Below the pieces are notes generated by a model. That model had not been told where the DNA came from and did no database searches. It saw only the letters and a program-made list of their open reading frames with translations. 57,246 nucleotides of DNA, taken from contig NZ_JAJBTT010000042.1 of NCBI RefSeq assembly GCF_020860705.1, positions 1 to 57,246 of the forward strand, written 5' to 3'. The position numbers and the translations under genes are program-made. The DNA comes from Akkermansia sp. GTDB lineage: Bacteria > Verrucomicrobiota > Verrucomicrobiia > Verrucomicrobiales > Akkermansiaceae. Below are positions 25,368 to 34,594 of this stretch, one piece after another (the stretch's first letter is position 1; each line of letters starts with the position of its first letter).

Positions 25368-26075
25368 ATGAAGAAAGCATTATACCTCATCATCCACCTG
25401 GCCGTAGTCTCTTTGACAGGCGTCGCTACCGCTGCAACCGTCGAGCTGATGCCGGACATTGGCTCCATGACCGGCCAGGGTTATAACTCCAACGGCCGCC
25501 TTTCCGGCGGCAGCATTACGGGAGACGACGTTAAAAACTGGCTCGGTTCCCGTTCTGACGGATGGTACACCACCACCGGCAACGGCGACATGCGCTGGGG
25601 GAACGCCACCTCCAACCCGGAGGACCAGACCATCAACCTTCCCAGCATGAACGGCACGGCGGGCGTTTGCTTCGGCCTGAAAATGACCATTGAAAACATC
25701 CAGGACTATTCCGGCCTGAGTTTCAGCATGAACCTCACCCCTTCCGGAACTACCGGCACGTACACCTATTCCGTCTGGTATGAAACCAATGACGGGGAAA
25801 TGGTGGAACTCTGCAAGGAAACGAGGAACAATAACGGTACCCCCTGGAACGTGCACTATGACCTCACGGAAGACCAGTTGAAAGCCATGAAGGAAAACGG
25901 CAACGGCAAGGTTTATGCCGTTGTGGGAAGCACTGGCGGCAACGGAGGCGATAACGCCACTATTGAAGACTTTTCCCTGGAAGGGACGTTAGCCGTTCCC
26001 GAACCGGCGGCGGCCTCCCTGGGGCTGCTGGGCCTCGCCGGCCTGATGCTGCGCCGCCGCAGAGTGCGGTCCTGA
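25368..26075 (+). CDS. PEP-CTERM sorted surface protein
   Basis: This 235-aa protein starts with a signal peptide (MKKALYLIIHLAVVSLTGVATA). It ends in a full PEP-CTERM tag: AVPEPAAASLGLLGLAGL followed by MLRRRR, i.e. the PEP motif, a membrane helix and a basic end. The middle (about 25-205) is Gly/Asn/Thr-rich and likely a beta-sandwich of the kind seen in secreted PEP-CTERM proteins. Exosortase and its partners would cleave at PEP and place the protein on the surface. I chose ATG 25368 because it opens the signal peptide. Confidence 0.92.
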   Translation: MKKALYLIIHLAVVSLTGVATAATVELMPDIGSMTGQGYNSNGRLSGGSITGDDVKNWLGSRSDGWYTTTGNGDMRWGNATSNPEDQTINLPSMNGTAGVCFGLKMTIENIQDYSGLSFSMNLTPSGTTGTYTYSVWYETNDGEMVELCKETRNNNGTPWNVHYDLTEDQLKAMKENGNGKVYAVVGSTGGNGGDNATIEDFSLEGTLAVPEPAAASLGLLGLAGLMLRRRRVRS

Positions 26076-26100
26076 AATATGCTTTCTTTCGGTGAATCAA

Positions 26101-26129
26101 GGCTGTTCCGGAACGGGAACAGCCTTTTT
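26101..26129 (+). terminator. Terminator of the PEP-CTERM gene
   Basis: A 9-bp stem GGCTGTTCC/GGAACAGCC with a six-base loop, followed by five T. It starts 25 nt after the stop codon. Confidence 0.9.
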
Positions 26130-26320
26130 CATGTCCGGGCGTTTAAAAAACAGCTGTCTTTCCTGTGCCATGCTTTTTCCGTTTTTTCAATCCGGCTGAA
26201 CAGAGTTAAAAAAAACTCCCTACGGCACCAGAACCAGGCTTCTGTTGTTTTCCCTGTATATAAACATGTTATTAACCATAAAACACGGGGAAAACTTGCC
26301 AGGTCGTGGCGGATGGTATA

Positions 26321-26335
26321 TTAGAGTAACTATAA
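26321..26335. promoter_or_regulatory. MerR-type operator, site A (autoregulation)
   Basis: TTAGAGTAACTATAA is a perfect dyad of the form TTA-N-AGT-N-ACT-N-TAA. It is identical to site B (28729-28743) and lies 15 nt before the merR start. It overlaps a possible -10 (TATTAG, 26319-26324; -35 TTGCCA 26296-26301, 17-bp spacer), a position expected for autorepression. Confidence 0.75.
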
Positions 26336-26350
26336 GCAATCCACCACACG

Positions 26351-26836
26351 ATGATCACCCGGAAGAATCAATCCTGCACCTATCGACCCTCTCATGACCG
26401 AACCCCCAAATATACCGTGAAGCAGGTTGCGGAAATGATGGAAATGTCCGCCTACACCATCCGCTACTATGAAAACGCCGGGCTAATCCCGGACGTGGAC
26501 CGCAGCGGAGGAAACGCCCGCATGTTTTCCGACTACACGCTGGGATGGCTCCGCCTGGTCCACTGCCTACGGATGACGGGCCTCCCGATTGAGGGCGTCA
26601 AGCACTACATTGACCTGTGCCAGGAAGGGGACACCACCATTCCGGAACGCGCCGAACTGATTTTCAAGCAGGAGAAAAGCCTGCGGGAACAGCTCCGCAT
26701 CCTGAAAAAACAAATGGAAGTCTTGAAGTACAAGAAGAAATTCTATCAGGACCTCCTGAACAACCGCAGGCCGGACAGCTGCAATCCGCTGAACCACCTC
26801 AGCGCAAACGAACCGAACATCGCGCCGGAGGAATAA
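26351..26836 (+). CDS. MerR family transcriptional regulator
   Basis: This 161-aa protein has an N-terminal winged helix (YTVKQVAEMMEMSAYTIRYYENAGLIP, about 21-47; then ARMFSDYTLGWLRLVHCLRMTGLPIEGVKHYI), a dimer coiled coil (about 98-140, LIFKQEKSLREQLRILKKQMEVLKYKKKFYQDLL) and a short tail. There is no metal-binding Cys pattern. Such members sense redox-active organic compounds or aldehydes and activate reductase genes by twisting long promoter spacers. Its palindrome occurs before itself, the flavodoxin gene and the DUF3737 gene, which defines its likely regulon. Confidence 0.9.
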   Translation: MITRKNQSCTYRPSHDRTPKYTVKQVAEMMEMSAYTIRYYENAGLIPDVDRSGGNARMFSDYTLGWLRLVHCLRMTGLPIEGVKHYIDLCQEGDTTIPERAELIFKQEKSLREQLRILKKQMEVLKYKKKFYQDLLNNRRPDSCNPLNHLSANEPNIAPEE

Positions 26837-26865
26837 CCCCTTCCATCAACAACCGTAACAGGCAA

Positions 26866-26907
26866 CGTCCTGGAATTTCAGTGAAATTCCAGGACGCTCT
26901 ATTTTTC
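26866..26907 (+). terminator. merR terminator
   Basis: A near-perfect hairpin (26866-26896, about 13-bp stem) is followed by CTCTATTTTT. It lies 29 nt after the merR stop and faces the end of the CMD-cupin gene. Confidence 0.85.
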
Positions 26908-26984
26908 CGTTAAGGAGAAAACATTTCCCCTCCCTGCCCCCGCTTCGGAGGGAAAGGAGGGGAACTCCGGAAAATCCCGGGTCT

Positions 26985-28031
26985 TTATTTACTCCCCGTC
27001 GCCTCCGCGTATTCCGCATCCGTCACGGGGCCTCCCCATGTCGTCTTGTTGGAAGCCGCCCTGGGCGTAATGCCGAGGTGGACGAATTCACTGTCCGGCG
27101 CGGCGCCGTGCCAGTGTTCCGTATTCGCCGGGATTTCCACCACGGCCCCCGAAGCCAGGCGCCGTGCGGCCTTGCCGCGCTCCTGGTAATACCCCGCGCC
27201 TTCCGTGCAGAGCAGCACCTGCCCCACGGAATGGCTGTGCCAGTTGTTCCGCGTACCCGGAGCGAAGGTGACGTTATAGGCGGACATGTCGTAATTCTTG
27301 TTGTCCACCAGCATGGCTACCCAGGCTTTTCCGGTGAAATTGGCCGGAGCCGGCTCCCCTTTGGGGAAGACGTCTTTTTGCGCCGCCGCACCGGACACCG
27401 CCAGAATGGCCTCCACCTGCTCGTCCGTCAGGCCGTTGTGCCTGCCGATGCGGATATGGGAATTCAACTGACTTTCCGTTCCCGTCATGGCAGCCAGGGC
27501 CGCAATAGTGGCAAGCTCCCGGGTTTTCCAGTCCAGGTTGTCGCGGCCAAAAATATCCCCGAACAAATGCGCTTTCAGGAACTCGTCAATGGCCGGGGCA
27601 AACAGGAAGAGATCTCCCTTCACCGGAGCGCCGCAAAGCTTCGTCTGGTTGGCCGTGCCGAAGTCAATGCTCTTTCCGGCGGGAGGCGCTCCCGCCTCCG
27701 CTCCCAGCGTATCATTGATGCCTCGCGCGGCGCGCTCCTTCGCCAGGGCCATCAATTCATTCAGGGCGTTCAGACTGCGGGGGAAACCGCAGTAGGCATA
27801 CATCTGGACCAGGACTTCCTTAATCTCATTCAGGGTCAGGCCGGCGTCCAGCCCCGCAGCCAGGGCGTTCCGGAGGCCGGGCATGTCCCCCCTGGCCGTA
27901 TGGGCGCTGATGGCGGCGATCTGCCGTTCCTGTGGCGACAAGGCGCTTGTATCGTTATTCATGGTTTGAGCTTCTGAAAGGTTCATCAGACAGGCGAGGG
28001 AAAAAGCCATTCCCATCAGGATTCGTTTCAT
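26985..28031 (-). CDS. Exported carboxymuconolactone decarboxylase-cupin fusion
   Basis: This 348-aa protein has a signal peptide (MKRILMGMAFSLACLMNLSEA), then two carboxymuconolactone decarboxylase (CMD/AhpD-like) repeats at about 45-115 and 145-215, and a cupin at about 240-330 with metal ligands NNWHSHSVGQ and ANTEHWHG. The first CMD unit has only one Cys (MYAYCGFPRSL), so classical AhpD CxxC peroxidase chemistry is unlikely. It follows the flavodoxin gene by 8 nt, in the same operon under MerR site B. The substrate is unknown; the setting suggests reductive detoxification. Confidence 0.9.
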   Translation of the reverse strand: MKRILMGMAFSLACLMNLSEAQTMNNDTSALSPQERQIAAISAHTARGDMPGLRNALAAGLDAGLTLNEIKEVLVQMYAYCGFPRSLNALNELMALAKERAARGINDTLGAEAGAPPAGKSIDFGTANQTKLCGAPVKGDLFLFAPAIDEFLKAHLFGDIFGRDNLDWKTRELATIAALAAMTGTESQLNSHIRIGRHNGLTDEQVEAILAVSGAAAQKDVFPKGEPAPANFTGKAWVAMLVDNKNYDMSAYNVTFAPGTRNNWHSHSVGQVLLCTEGAGYYQERGKAARRLASGAVVEIPANTEHWHGAAPDSEFVHLGITPRAASNKTTWGGPVTDAEYAEATGSK

Positions 28032-28039
28032 GGAGAGCG

Positions 28040-28618
28040 TTATTTGTTGATGGTGATCGTGTCATTGACCCACTTGACCAGAGCGGCCCTTGCCGTACGG
28101 ATGCCAGCTCCGGAAAAGGCCCCGCCCTTGAGAACGGTGGACTTGGGGCACAGTTTGCGCACCTGCTCCTCACAGTGCGCCATGCCGCCTCCCCCGTGCG
28201 TCACAAACGGGATCACCGTCTTTCCGGAAAGGTCATGGCCCGACAGGAAAGAGGCGACCGGAGGCGCGAGAGAACTCCACCAGTTGGGACTGCCGATGAA
28301 AATCACGTCGTACTTGCCGATGTCCTCCACCTTGGCAGCCAGCTCCGGCTGAACTCCGTCCTGAATCTCCTTCTTGGCCTGTACGGTACATTCCCGGTAT
28401 TCGGAGGGGTAAGGCTTGACCGGCTTGATTTCAAACAGGGTTCCGCCCGTCGCCTTCTGAATCTGCGAAGCAGCGTACTTCGTATTGCCGCCCCAGGAAT
28501 AGTAGGCAATGAGAACCTTTCCCGGTTCCGCGGAAACCTTGGGCTGTTCCTCCCCTGAGCAGCCCGCCCCCGTCATCAGGGCGGCTGCCAGCGTGCATAT
28601 GATTGATATTGTTTTCAT
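28040..28618 (-). CDS. Exported flavodoxin-like protein (probable lipoprotein)
   Basis: This 192-aa protein begins with a signal ending ALMTGAGCSG, where the Cys could be lipidated. The mature part is a flavodoxin: VLIAYYSWGGNTKYAA (FMN phosphate loop), IGSPNWWSSLAPPVASFL and FVTHGGGGMAHCEE. An extracytoplasmic flavodoxin needs an electron source, which is not apparent. It is first in its operon, behind MerR site B. I chose ATG 28618 rather than 28699 because it opens the signal peptide. Confidence 0.88.
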   Translation of the reverse strand: MKTISIICTLAAALMTGAGCSGEEQPKVSAEPGKVLIAYYSWGGNTKYAASQIQKATGGTLFEIKPVKPYPSEYRECTVQAKKEIQDGVQPELAAKVEDIGKYDVIFIGSPNWWSSLAPPVASFLSGHDLSGKTVIPFVTHGGGGMAHCEEQVRKLCPKSTVLKGGAFSGAGIRTARAALVKWVNDTITINK

Positions 28619-28728
28619 ATATTGAATGGTCTTGATTGAAAGAAGAGGCGGAAAACGGCCTGCGGTGAAACACGGTTTCATCCGGCAGTCTTCCTGCACA
28701 AGTCTTGTTTCTTATCCATCTCTAAAGG

Positions 28729-28743
28729 TTAGAGTAACTATAA
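28729..28743. promoter_or_regulatory. MerR-type operator, site B (flavodoxin operon)
   Basis: An exact copy of site A. On the minus strand it starts at the last base of a -35 TTGACT and fills the long spacer before a weak -10 (TAGAGA, 18 nt away). This is the geometry of MerR-activated promoters. Confidence 0.8.
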
Positions 28744-28816
28744 GTCAATATGTTTTTTCATCTTTCCAAAAGACTGCATCCACCCTACTCTAAATTCTGC
28801 ATTCTCCACACTCTTG

Positions 28817-29953
28817 CTACTCTTTCCGAAGCCGGAGCAGCACGATTTCCGAAGGAACGCCGATGCGAATGGGAAAACCGTTCCAGATTCCCGCCCCGTT
28901 GGAGACATACAGCTTCATGCCTCCTACCGTGTACAATCCGGAAACGAAGCCTTCATTAAACCGGGCCACAATCCGGTCAATTCCGGAAATCATGCCTCCA
29001 TGCGTATGACCGGAAACCTGAAGGTCCACGCCGTGTTCCGCCGCCTCCGGCGCCAGCCGCGGCTGATGGGCGGCGAGAATGCGCACGCCCCGTTCCGGAG
29101 CTCCCGCCAGGGCCTTGCCGATGTCCGGCTCCTCCCTCCCCATGATGGCGGCCACAGGATCGGTCACTCCCGCCAGCACCACGGCGTCCCCTCCCGTCAG
29201 CACATGCTCGTTGGAAAGCATCCTGATACCCAGGGAGGGAAGAAACTCCATCCATTCCTCATACCCGGAATAATACTCATGGTTGCCCGGCACGCCGAAC
29301 ACCCCGTATCTGGCCTTCAACTCCGCAAGCGGCTTCAAGTCCTCCCCATGCACGGGAACCGTTCCATCCACAAAATCCCCGGCAATAATAACGATGTCCG
29401 GATTCAGGGCGTTCGTGCGCTGCACGATCTTCCTGATGCGGTCCGCCCGCGTGATGCCGTCCACATGAAGGTCCGCCAGCACAGCGACCGTCAGGCCTTC
29501 CGCACGTTCCGGCAGATGGTTCACGGCAATCGTTTCCTCCCTTACCTGCGGCACGCCGGTGCCGCCGATGATGCCCACGGTAGCCAGCACGGCGGCAAGA
29601 ACCAGCAGGGCAAGATTCACCCGGTTGCCGATGATGCGGAACTGTTCCGTCCTCTTCTTACGCAGGCAAAGCAGGACCAGCAGATACAGGCCGCGCACCA
29701 CGTCCGCCGCCAGCAGCAGGAAAAAGAACAGGAAAAGAACGGAAAACAGCCATGCGGCCGCCAGCAGGATTCCTTCAGGCAGAACCGGGGAAAAGAACAT
29801 GGGGCCGCCGAACAAATGCAGCAGATGGAATTTAAAGGCAGCCACCGCCAGAAGGAGGGCCAGCAGGAGCTTCCAGCCCCATTTCAGCCGCAATGGCAGG
29901 ATGGCGCGGCAGAAAACGTAAACGGCGAGCAATGCCCCGAAAATCAGTATCAT
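28817..29953 (-). CDS. Membrane-anchored metallophosphoesterase
   Basis: This 378-aa protein has about four N-terminal membrane helices (1-125) and a calcineurin-like phosphoesterase domain: VAVLADLHVDGITRADRI (DxH), IIAGDFVDG (GD), GVPGNHEYYSG (GNHE) and VSGHTHGGM (GHTH). It resembles the YaeI/UDP-2,3-diacylglucosamine hydrolase-like branch. The active site should face the periplasm or cytoplasm depending on helix number. It may or may not belong to the MerR regulon; no operator is directly upstream. I chose ATG 29953; the frame before it lacks protein-like features. Confidence 0.9.
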   Translation of the reverse strand: MILIFGALLAVYVFCRAILPLRLKWGWKLLLALLLAVAAFKFHLLHLFGGPMFFSPVLPEGILLAAAWLFSVLFLFFFLLLAADVVRGLYLLVLLCLRKKRTEQFRIIGNRVNLALLVLAAVLATVGIIGGTGVPQVREETIAVNHLPERAEGLTVAVLADLHVDGITRADRIRKIVQRTNALNPDIVIIAGDFVDGTVPVHGEDLKPLAELKARYGVFGVPGNHEYYSGYEEWMEFLPSLGIRMLSNEHVLTGGDAVVLAGVTDPVAAIMGREEPDIGKALAGAPERGVRILAAHQPRLAPEAAEHGVDLQVSGHTHGGMISGIDRIVARFNEGFVSGLYTVGGMKLYVSNGAGIWNGFPIRIGVPSEIVLLRLRKE

Positions 29954-30185
29954 GTGTTTTTTCAGTAAAAATTCATTAAACTCCGCTGAATTGGTATGGC
30001 CGTAGGGAGGGAAACCCGGCGGCATCCCCCTACCGTGAAAGGGAAGATGCCATGCCGTCCTATCCGGAGACGGCCTCCGGGCCGCTCCCTGTCTCCTGCC
30101 ATGGCCGCAGGAAAGAAAAGGCTTCCCCTAGCCCAACGGCTCCTATCCCGGCCGGGACAGGGCTTTCCTTCTCTCTTCCCTGACC

Positions 30186-31034
30186 CTATCTCCCGTAATT
30201 GATCAGGTACAGGACGGATTCCGGATCCTGATGGCACAGGAAAAGGCTTTCCCCGCGGTCGAGCCTGGCGATGGCTCCCATGTCTTCCTGGGAAAGTTCA
30301 AAGTCAAAGACGTTAAAATTCTCCTCCATCCTTTCCCGGTGGGTCGTCTTCGGAATGACGATGATCCCGCGCTGAATCAGGAAGCGCAGGGCCGTCTGCG
30401 CCGCGGTCTTGCCGTACTTCTCTCCGATGTCCTTCAGCACCGCGTTCGTGAAAAATCCGTTGCGCCCTTCCGCAAAAGGCCCCCAGGATTCCACCCGGGT
30501 ACCGTACTTGGCCATGAGTTCCTGGGCCTTCACCTGCTGGTTGAACACGTGCGTTTCCACCTGGTTGACGGCGGGCTTGATCTCGCAGAACTCCGCCAGG
30601 TCCACAAAACGGTCCGGATAAAAATTGCTCACGCCGATGGCGCGGACCTTGCCGGCCCGGAGCGCCTCTTCCATGGCCCGGTAAGTGCCGTAATAATCGT
30701 TGAAGGGCTGGTGGATGAGCAGCAGGTCCACGTAATCCGTGCGCAGCTTGCGCAGGGATTCGTCTATGGAAGCTTTCGCCTTTTCATAACCGCCGTTGGT
30801 AATCCACACCTTGGTGGTGAGGAACAGCTCTTCTCGCGGCACCCCGCTCTTCTCCGCCGCACGGCCTACGGCCTCCTCATTGCCGTAAATCTGGGCCGTA
30901 TCAATGGAACGGTAACCGACGTCGATCGCGTCCAGAACGCAGCGCTCGCACTCCGCGGCGTCAGGTATCTGAAAAACTCCAAAGCCCAGGATGGGCATGA
31001 CCACTCCGTTATTCAATGTAACTTCTTCCATCAT
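30186..31034 (-). CDS. Aldo/keto reductase
   Basis: This 282-aa enzyme is a standard-length AKR (AKR5-like, as in 2,5-diketo-D-gluconate and methylglyoxal reductases): [15 protein letters not shown] with catalytic Asp and Tyr, [11 protein letters not shown] with Lys, LLLIHQPF with the His site, AIGVSNF, and [21 protein letters not shown] near the NADPH site. It lies 46 nt after the DUF362 gene, so it probably shares its transcript. AKRs of this kind are common members of MerR-controlled aldehyde regulons. Confidence 0.93.
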   Translation of the reverse strand: MMEEVTLNNGVVMPILGFGVFQIPDAAECERCVLDAIDVGYRSIDTAQIYGNEEAVGRAAEKSGVPREELFLTTKVWITNGGYEKAKASIDESLRKLRTDYVDLLLIHQPFNDYYGTYRAMEEALRAGKVRAIGVSNFYPDRFVDLAEFCEIKPAVNQVETHVFNQQVKAQELMAKYGTRVESWGPFAEGRNGFFTNAVLKDIGEKYGKTAAQTALRFLIQRGIIVIPKTTHRERMEENFNVFDFELSQEDMGAIARLDRGESLFLCHQDPESVLYLINYGR

Positions 31035-31080
31035 TGTTTCTGTTGGTATTATTTTCTTAATATTAAAGGGAAATGTTTCG

Positions 31081-32088
31081 TCAAGCGACTGTCTGCGGCG
31101 GCAGCTCCTTCAGCTCATACTTCCTGGTGCCCAGGCCTATTTGTTCAGCGTAATCCACCGTATGGCGGCCATGGCGGCTCTCAATACGCTCTATCAGGGG
31201 CTTGCTGTTGTCACCCTCGGATGGCTTGACGGCGTAAACGAGGTCCAGGCAGGCCTGGTCCAGCGCAACCGGATCGGTGGAGGCCAGAATGCCGATGTCC
31301 TTCATTTCCGGATCATGGGGATGGGCGTCGCAATCACAGTCAATGGACATCTTGTTCATAACGTTGATGTACAAAATCCTGTCCCCGAAGTAATCGGCCA
31401 CCGCCTGCGCGGAAGCCGCCATGGACTCCAGAAAATCATCCTGTTTGGCCAGATTGTTCCACACGGCGGAAACGTCCCGCGTTTTTCCGGCGGAATGGAT
31501 GTACGCCTTGCCGCCCGCGGAAGCCACGCCAATGGACTGGTTCTTGATCACCCCGCCGAAGCCGCCCATGGCATGCCCCTTGAAATGGGCCAGGTTGATC
31601 ATGAAATCATAGTTCTTCAAATGATTCCCCACGATGTCGAATTCCAGGTGCTTCCTGTCCTTCACCGGAATGGTGAACTCTCCCTCCGCGTCCATGATGT
31701 CCACCCGGGCAATGTCGGAAAAACCGTGGTCCTTCGCCGCCTTAAGGTGGTCCTCCGTCCGGGAGCGCTTGCCGCCGTAAGCCGTATTGCACTCCACAAT
31801 GGTGCCTTTCACGTGATGCACCAGATCCTTGATCAGATCCGGACTCAGGAAGTTATGGCCGCCCGGTTCCCCGGTGCTGATCTTGACGGCCACCCTGCCG
31901 GAAGCCGGTCGCCCCAGAGCCTGGTAAATCCTTACAAGAGCCTCAGGAGAAATCTCCTTCGTCATCCATACCCTGGAGGCCCCGTTCTTCTCCCCTGCGG
32001 CGCCCAGGGCGTACTCCGGCAGCGCCAGAGAGGCCAGGATGGCGGTGGAGGATTGAAGCCACGCTCTTCTAGTCAGATTGTTTCCCAT
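31081..32088 (-). CDS. Tat-exported DUF362 protein
   Basis: This 335-aa protein starts with a twin-arginine signal ([19 protein letters not shown]). It continues as a DUF362 domain (about 55-300: [48 protein letters not shown]). Members are often fused to ferredoxin domains; here no CxxCxxC cluster is visible. Tat export implies folding or cofactor loading before transport. It lies between the PatB gene (76 nt upstream) and the aldo/keto reductase, in the MerR-linked cluster. The reaction is unknown. Confidence 0.87.
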   Translation of the reverse strand: MGNNLTRRAWLQSSTAILASLALPEYALGAAGEKNGASRVWMTKEISPEALVRIYQALGRPASGRVAVKISTGEPGGHNFLSPDLIKDLVHHVKGTIVECNTAYGGKRSRTEDHLKAAKDHGFSDIARVDIMDAEGEFTIPVKDRKHLEFDIVGNHLKNYDFMINLAHFKGHAMGGFGGVIKNQSIGVASAGGKAYIHSAGKTRDVSAVWNNLAKQDDFLESMAASAQAVADYFGDRILYINVMNKMSIDCDCDAHPHDPEMKDIGILASTDPVALDQACLDLVYAVKPSEGDNSKPLIERIESRHGRHTVDYAEQIGLGTRKYELKELPPQTVA

Positions 32089-32164
32089 GGTAACTTGATT
32101 GTTTGTGATTGATGATTGATTGTTCTTCTCCCTATTGGTAAGAGACTCCGTACGCCGGGAGCGT

Positions 32165-33340
32165 TCATGTTCCGGCAACGCGGCCGCCCAGGGTCCGGCA
32201 AATTCTTTCCAGCCCCTCAAGCAGCAATTTCCGGGGACAGGCGATGTTCAGGCGGATGAAGCACCCCTCCGTCTCCCCATACATTTCCCCGCCGTTCACC
32301 AGCACCCGGCCCTCTTCCTCCAGCAGACGGACAACTTCCCCGGAGGCAAGCCCCAGCGCGGAACAATCTATCCAGACCAGATAGGTTCCCTCCAGCGGCA
32401 GCACGCGGAGCTGCGGCAGGCGTTCCTTCAGCACATCCCTGACCGTCCCGTAATTCCCGTAAAGGTAAAGCTTCAGCTCCTCCAGCCAGTCCTCCCCGTG
32501 GTTGTAGGCCGCTTCCAGCGCATCCACGGCGAAGGAGTTGACGTCACACACCTCATTGATGTTGATTGCTTTGTCAATCTTCTTCCGCACCTCTTCATCC
32601 GCCGCGACGATGTTGGCGATCTGGATGCCCGCCAGATTGAACGCCTTGCTGGGTGAAATGCAGGTGACGGAATGGAGCAGGACATCCTCTGAAAGGGAGG
32701 CGAAAGGAGTGTAGGGATGCCCCGGATACGTCAATTCGCAATGAATCTCGTCAGACACCACAAAAACGCCGTTCTTCCGGCAGATGGCCGCGATCGTCTC
32801 CAGCTCCGGCTTCGTCCAGACGCGTCCGGCGGGATTATGCGGATTGCACAGGAGCATCAGCTTGACGGCAGGATCGGCCGCCTTCCGCTCCAGGTCTTCC
32901 ACATCCAGCGTATATCTTCCGTTCTCGTACTTCAGCGGATTGGCCTCCGTCACGCATCCGTTATTGCGGATGGAGGAGAAAAAGCAGTTATACACGGGCG
33001 TCTGCACCAGCACCTTGTCCCCCGGAGACGCCAGGGCCCTGATAATGGCGGACAGCGCGGGAACCACCCCCGTCGTGTAAATCATCCACTCCGGATTGAT
33101 CTTCCAGCCGTGGCGGCGTTCGAACCAGTTCGTGACCGCCTCATAATAGGAATCCGGCACCCGGGTGTAGCCGAAAATGCCGTGCTCGGCCCTCTTCCGG
33201 AGGGCCTCCGTCACGGCCGGGGCCGTCCGGAAATCCATGTCCGCCACCCACATGGGCAGAATATCCGCCTGCGGCATGGAATCCCACTTGTAGGAATTCG
33301 TGCCGCGGCGCGGAACAACGGTATCAAAATCGTACTTCAT
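32165..33340 (-). CDS. MalY/PatB family cystathionine beta-lyase (PLP)
   Basis: This 391-aa aminotransferase-fold protein begins DFDTVVPRRGTNSYKWDSMPQ-like and has WVADMDFRTAPAVTEAL, both typical of MalY/PatB. It keeps NPHNPAGRVW, VVSDEIHCEL and the PLP lysine in CISPSKAFNLAGIQ. It would cleave C-S bonds of cystathionine or cysteine conjugates, which suits a detoxification regulon. Its ATG overlaps the stop of the DUF3737 gene by 4 nt, so the two are translationally coupled and controlled from site C. Confidence 0.93.
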   Translation of the reverse strand: MKYDFDTVVPRRGTNSYKWDSMPQADILPMWVADMDFRTAPAVTEALRKRAEHGIFGYTRVPDSYYEAVTNWFERRHGWKINPEWMIYTTGVVPALSAIIRALASPGDKVLVQTPVYNCFFSSIRNNGCVTEANPLKYENGRYTLDVEDLERKAADPAVKLMLLCNPHNPAGRVWTKPELETIAAICRKNGVFVVSDEIHCELTYPGHPYTPFASLSEDVLLHSVTCISPSKAFNLAGIQIANIVAADEEVRKKIDKAININEVCDVNSFAVDALEAAYNHGEDWLEELKLYLYGNYGTVRDVLKERLPQLRVLPLEGTYLVWIDCSALGLASGEVVRLLEEEGRVLVNGGEMYGETEGCFIRLNIACPRKLLLEGLERICRTLGGRVAGT

Positions 33341-34209
33341 GCGGCTTCTCCCGATTGTTTTTTCCCCGTTTCAATGGAACAGTTGCCCGGCGCCTTGCAG
33401 TGCTCGTCCAGAATGATTTCCCCATACCCTTCCGCCACGATGCGGCCGCTGCGCGGATTCTTGACGCTGTGCACGCGTCCCTTGATCTCCGCCTGGACGG
33501 AAGAACACTCAAAGCAAAGGTCAGCATCCTCCCCGAACGTGCAGTTCTCCAGCACCAGGTTTTCCGCGTAGCACAAGGACTGCGTGCCGGAGATCCGGCA
33601 ATTCACCAGACGAAGGTTTTTGGAATGCCAGCCCAGGTATTCCCCGTCCAGCACGGAATCATGCACCGTAACATCCTCCGTATTCCAGAAGGCATCCTTG
33701 GAATGGATCTCCGCCCCGCGGATCACCACGTTCCGGCAATACTGGAAGGAGTAATTCCCGTTCAGGCGGAACCGGTCAATGCGGATATTCTCCCCATGCA
33801 TGAACAGGTAATCTCCGTTGTCCGCCTGCACATTGCTCAACTCCGCATTCCGGCAGTGCCAGCAGCATTCCAGGGCATCCGTCAGGACCACGTTCTCCAG
33901 AACCATTCCGTCCATGTCCCGGAACATCTTGGGGGCCTCCACCCGCGTATCCTTCATGCGCAGGTTCCGGGAATACCAGATGGCGGCCCGGGCGCCTTCC
34001 TTGAACAGGCAGTCCTGAATCAGGATCCCGTCATTGTGCCAGAAAGGGTACTTCCCCTGGAACTCGCATCGCACGGCTTCAATGTCGGAGCACTCCTTCA
34101 GGGCGGACTCCCCCGGATAAATCGTAACGTCTTCCAGCCTCAAATGATGGGAGGCGAACAAGGGGCGCTCCCCCTCGTAGGAAGTGTTTTTAATAATTCT
34201 CTTGGTCAT
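33337..34209 (-). CDS. DUF3737 right-handed beta-helix protein
   Basis: This 290-aa protein is typical of DUF3737: ERPLFASHHLRLEDVTIYPGESALK at the start, then repeated hexapeptide-like turns (VVLTDALECCWHCRN, IRIDRFRLNGNYSFQYCRN, VTVHDSVLDGEYLGWHSKN). This pattern forms a beta helix. No enzyme activity is known to me. It is the first gene behind MerR site C and overlaps patB by 4 nt. I chose ATG 34209 (MTKRIIKNTSYEG), where the family begins. Confidence 0.88.
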   Translation of the reverse strand: MTKRIIKNTSYEGERPLFASHHLRLEDVTIYPGESALKECSDIEAVRCEFQGKYPFWHNDGILIQDCLFKEGARAAIWYSRNLRMKDTRVEAPKMFRDMDGMVLENVVLTDALECCWHCRNAELSNVQADNGDYLFMHGENIRIDRFRLNGNYSFQYCRNVVIRGAEIHSKDAFWNTEDVTVHDSVLDGEYLGWHSKNLRLVNCRISGTQSLCYAENLVLENCTFGEDADLCFECSSVQAEIKGRVHSVKNPRSGRIVAEGYGEIILDEHCKAPGNCSIETGKKQSGEAA

Positions 34210-34594
34210 GGTGATGATCTGGTAAAATGTTCTTCCGGCCTTCATGGCGTGCCGTTTAAGCAGCGGCCGATTTCCGGAAAAGGAGAGAGCCGGAGAAAGA
34301 TGGGGAACGGGCTGGCCGCCCTCCATGCCTTCTTCTTTCTTTCTTCAGGCTATTCGTTATAGTAACTGTAATGCAAAGCATTTTTAGCATTTTCTGGTTC
34401 ATCATTTATAATGTTTTCATATTCAGCAAATATTAACTGTCATAACAATCTCCCCATCAACGGGGATACATGAAAACATCTTCATTCTTCCCTTTCACTC
34501 CGGCCGCGCACCCAAAACGACGGTTACCAACAGGTTCCCCTAAGCGCCTACGTTGTTGACCGCTTCCTCTGCGCTGGAACGGTACTTGGCGTAG
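34210..34594. other. Intergenic control region with MerR site C
   Basis: About 385 bp with no gene. It carries the DUF3737 promoter and MerR site C (listed separately), then an AT-rich part (34370-34450) and the 3' region of the small gene at 34595. I see no other motif. Confidence 0.5.
34357..34371. promoter_or_regulatory. MerR-type operator, site C (DUF3737-patB operon)
   Basis: TTATAGTAACTGTAA is again a perfect TTA-N-AGT-N-ACT-N-TAA dyad. On the minus strand it starts at the last base of a -35 TTGCAT, with a TAG-type -10 (TAGCCT) 18 nt after it. The layout is the same as at site B. Confidence 0.75.

Noticed and set aside
29954..30185. An RNA gene in the GC-rich interval before the metallophosphoesterase gene
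   Set aside because: Several short stems can be drawn, but there is no promoter-terminator pair or consistent fold.
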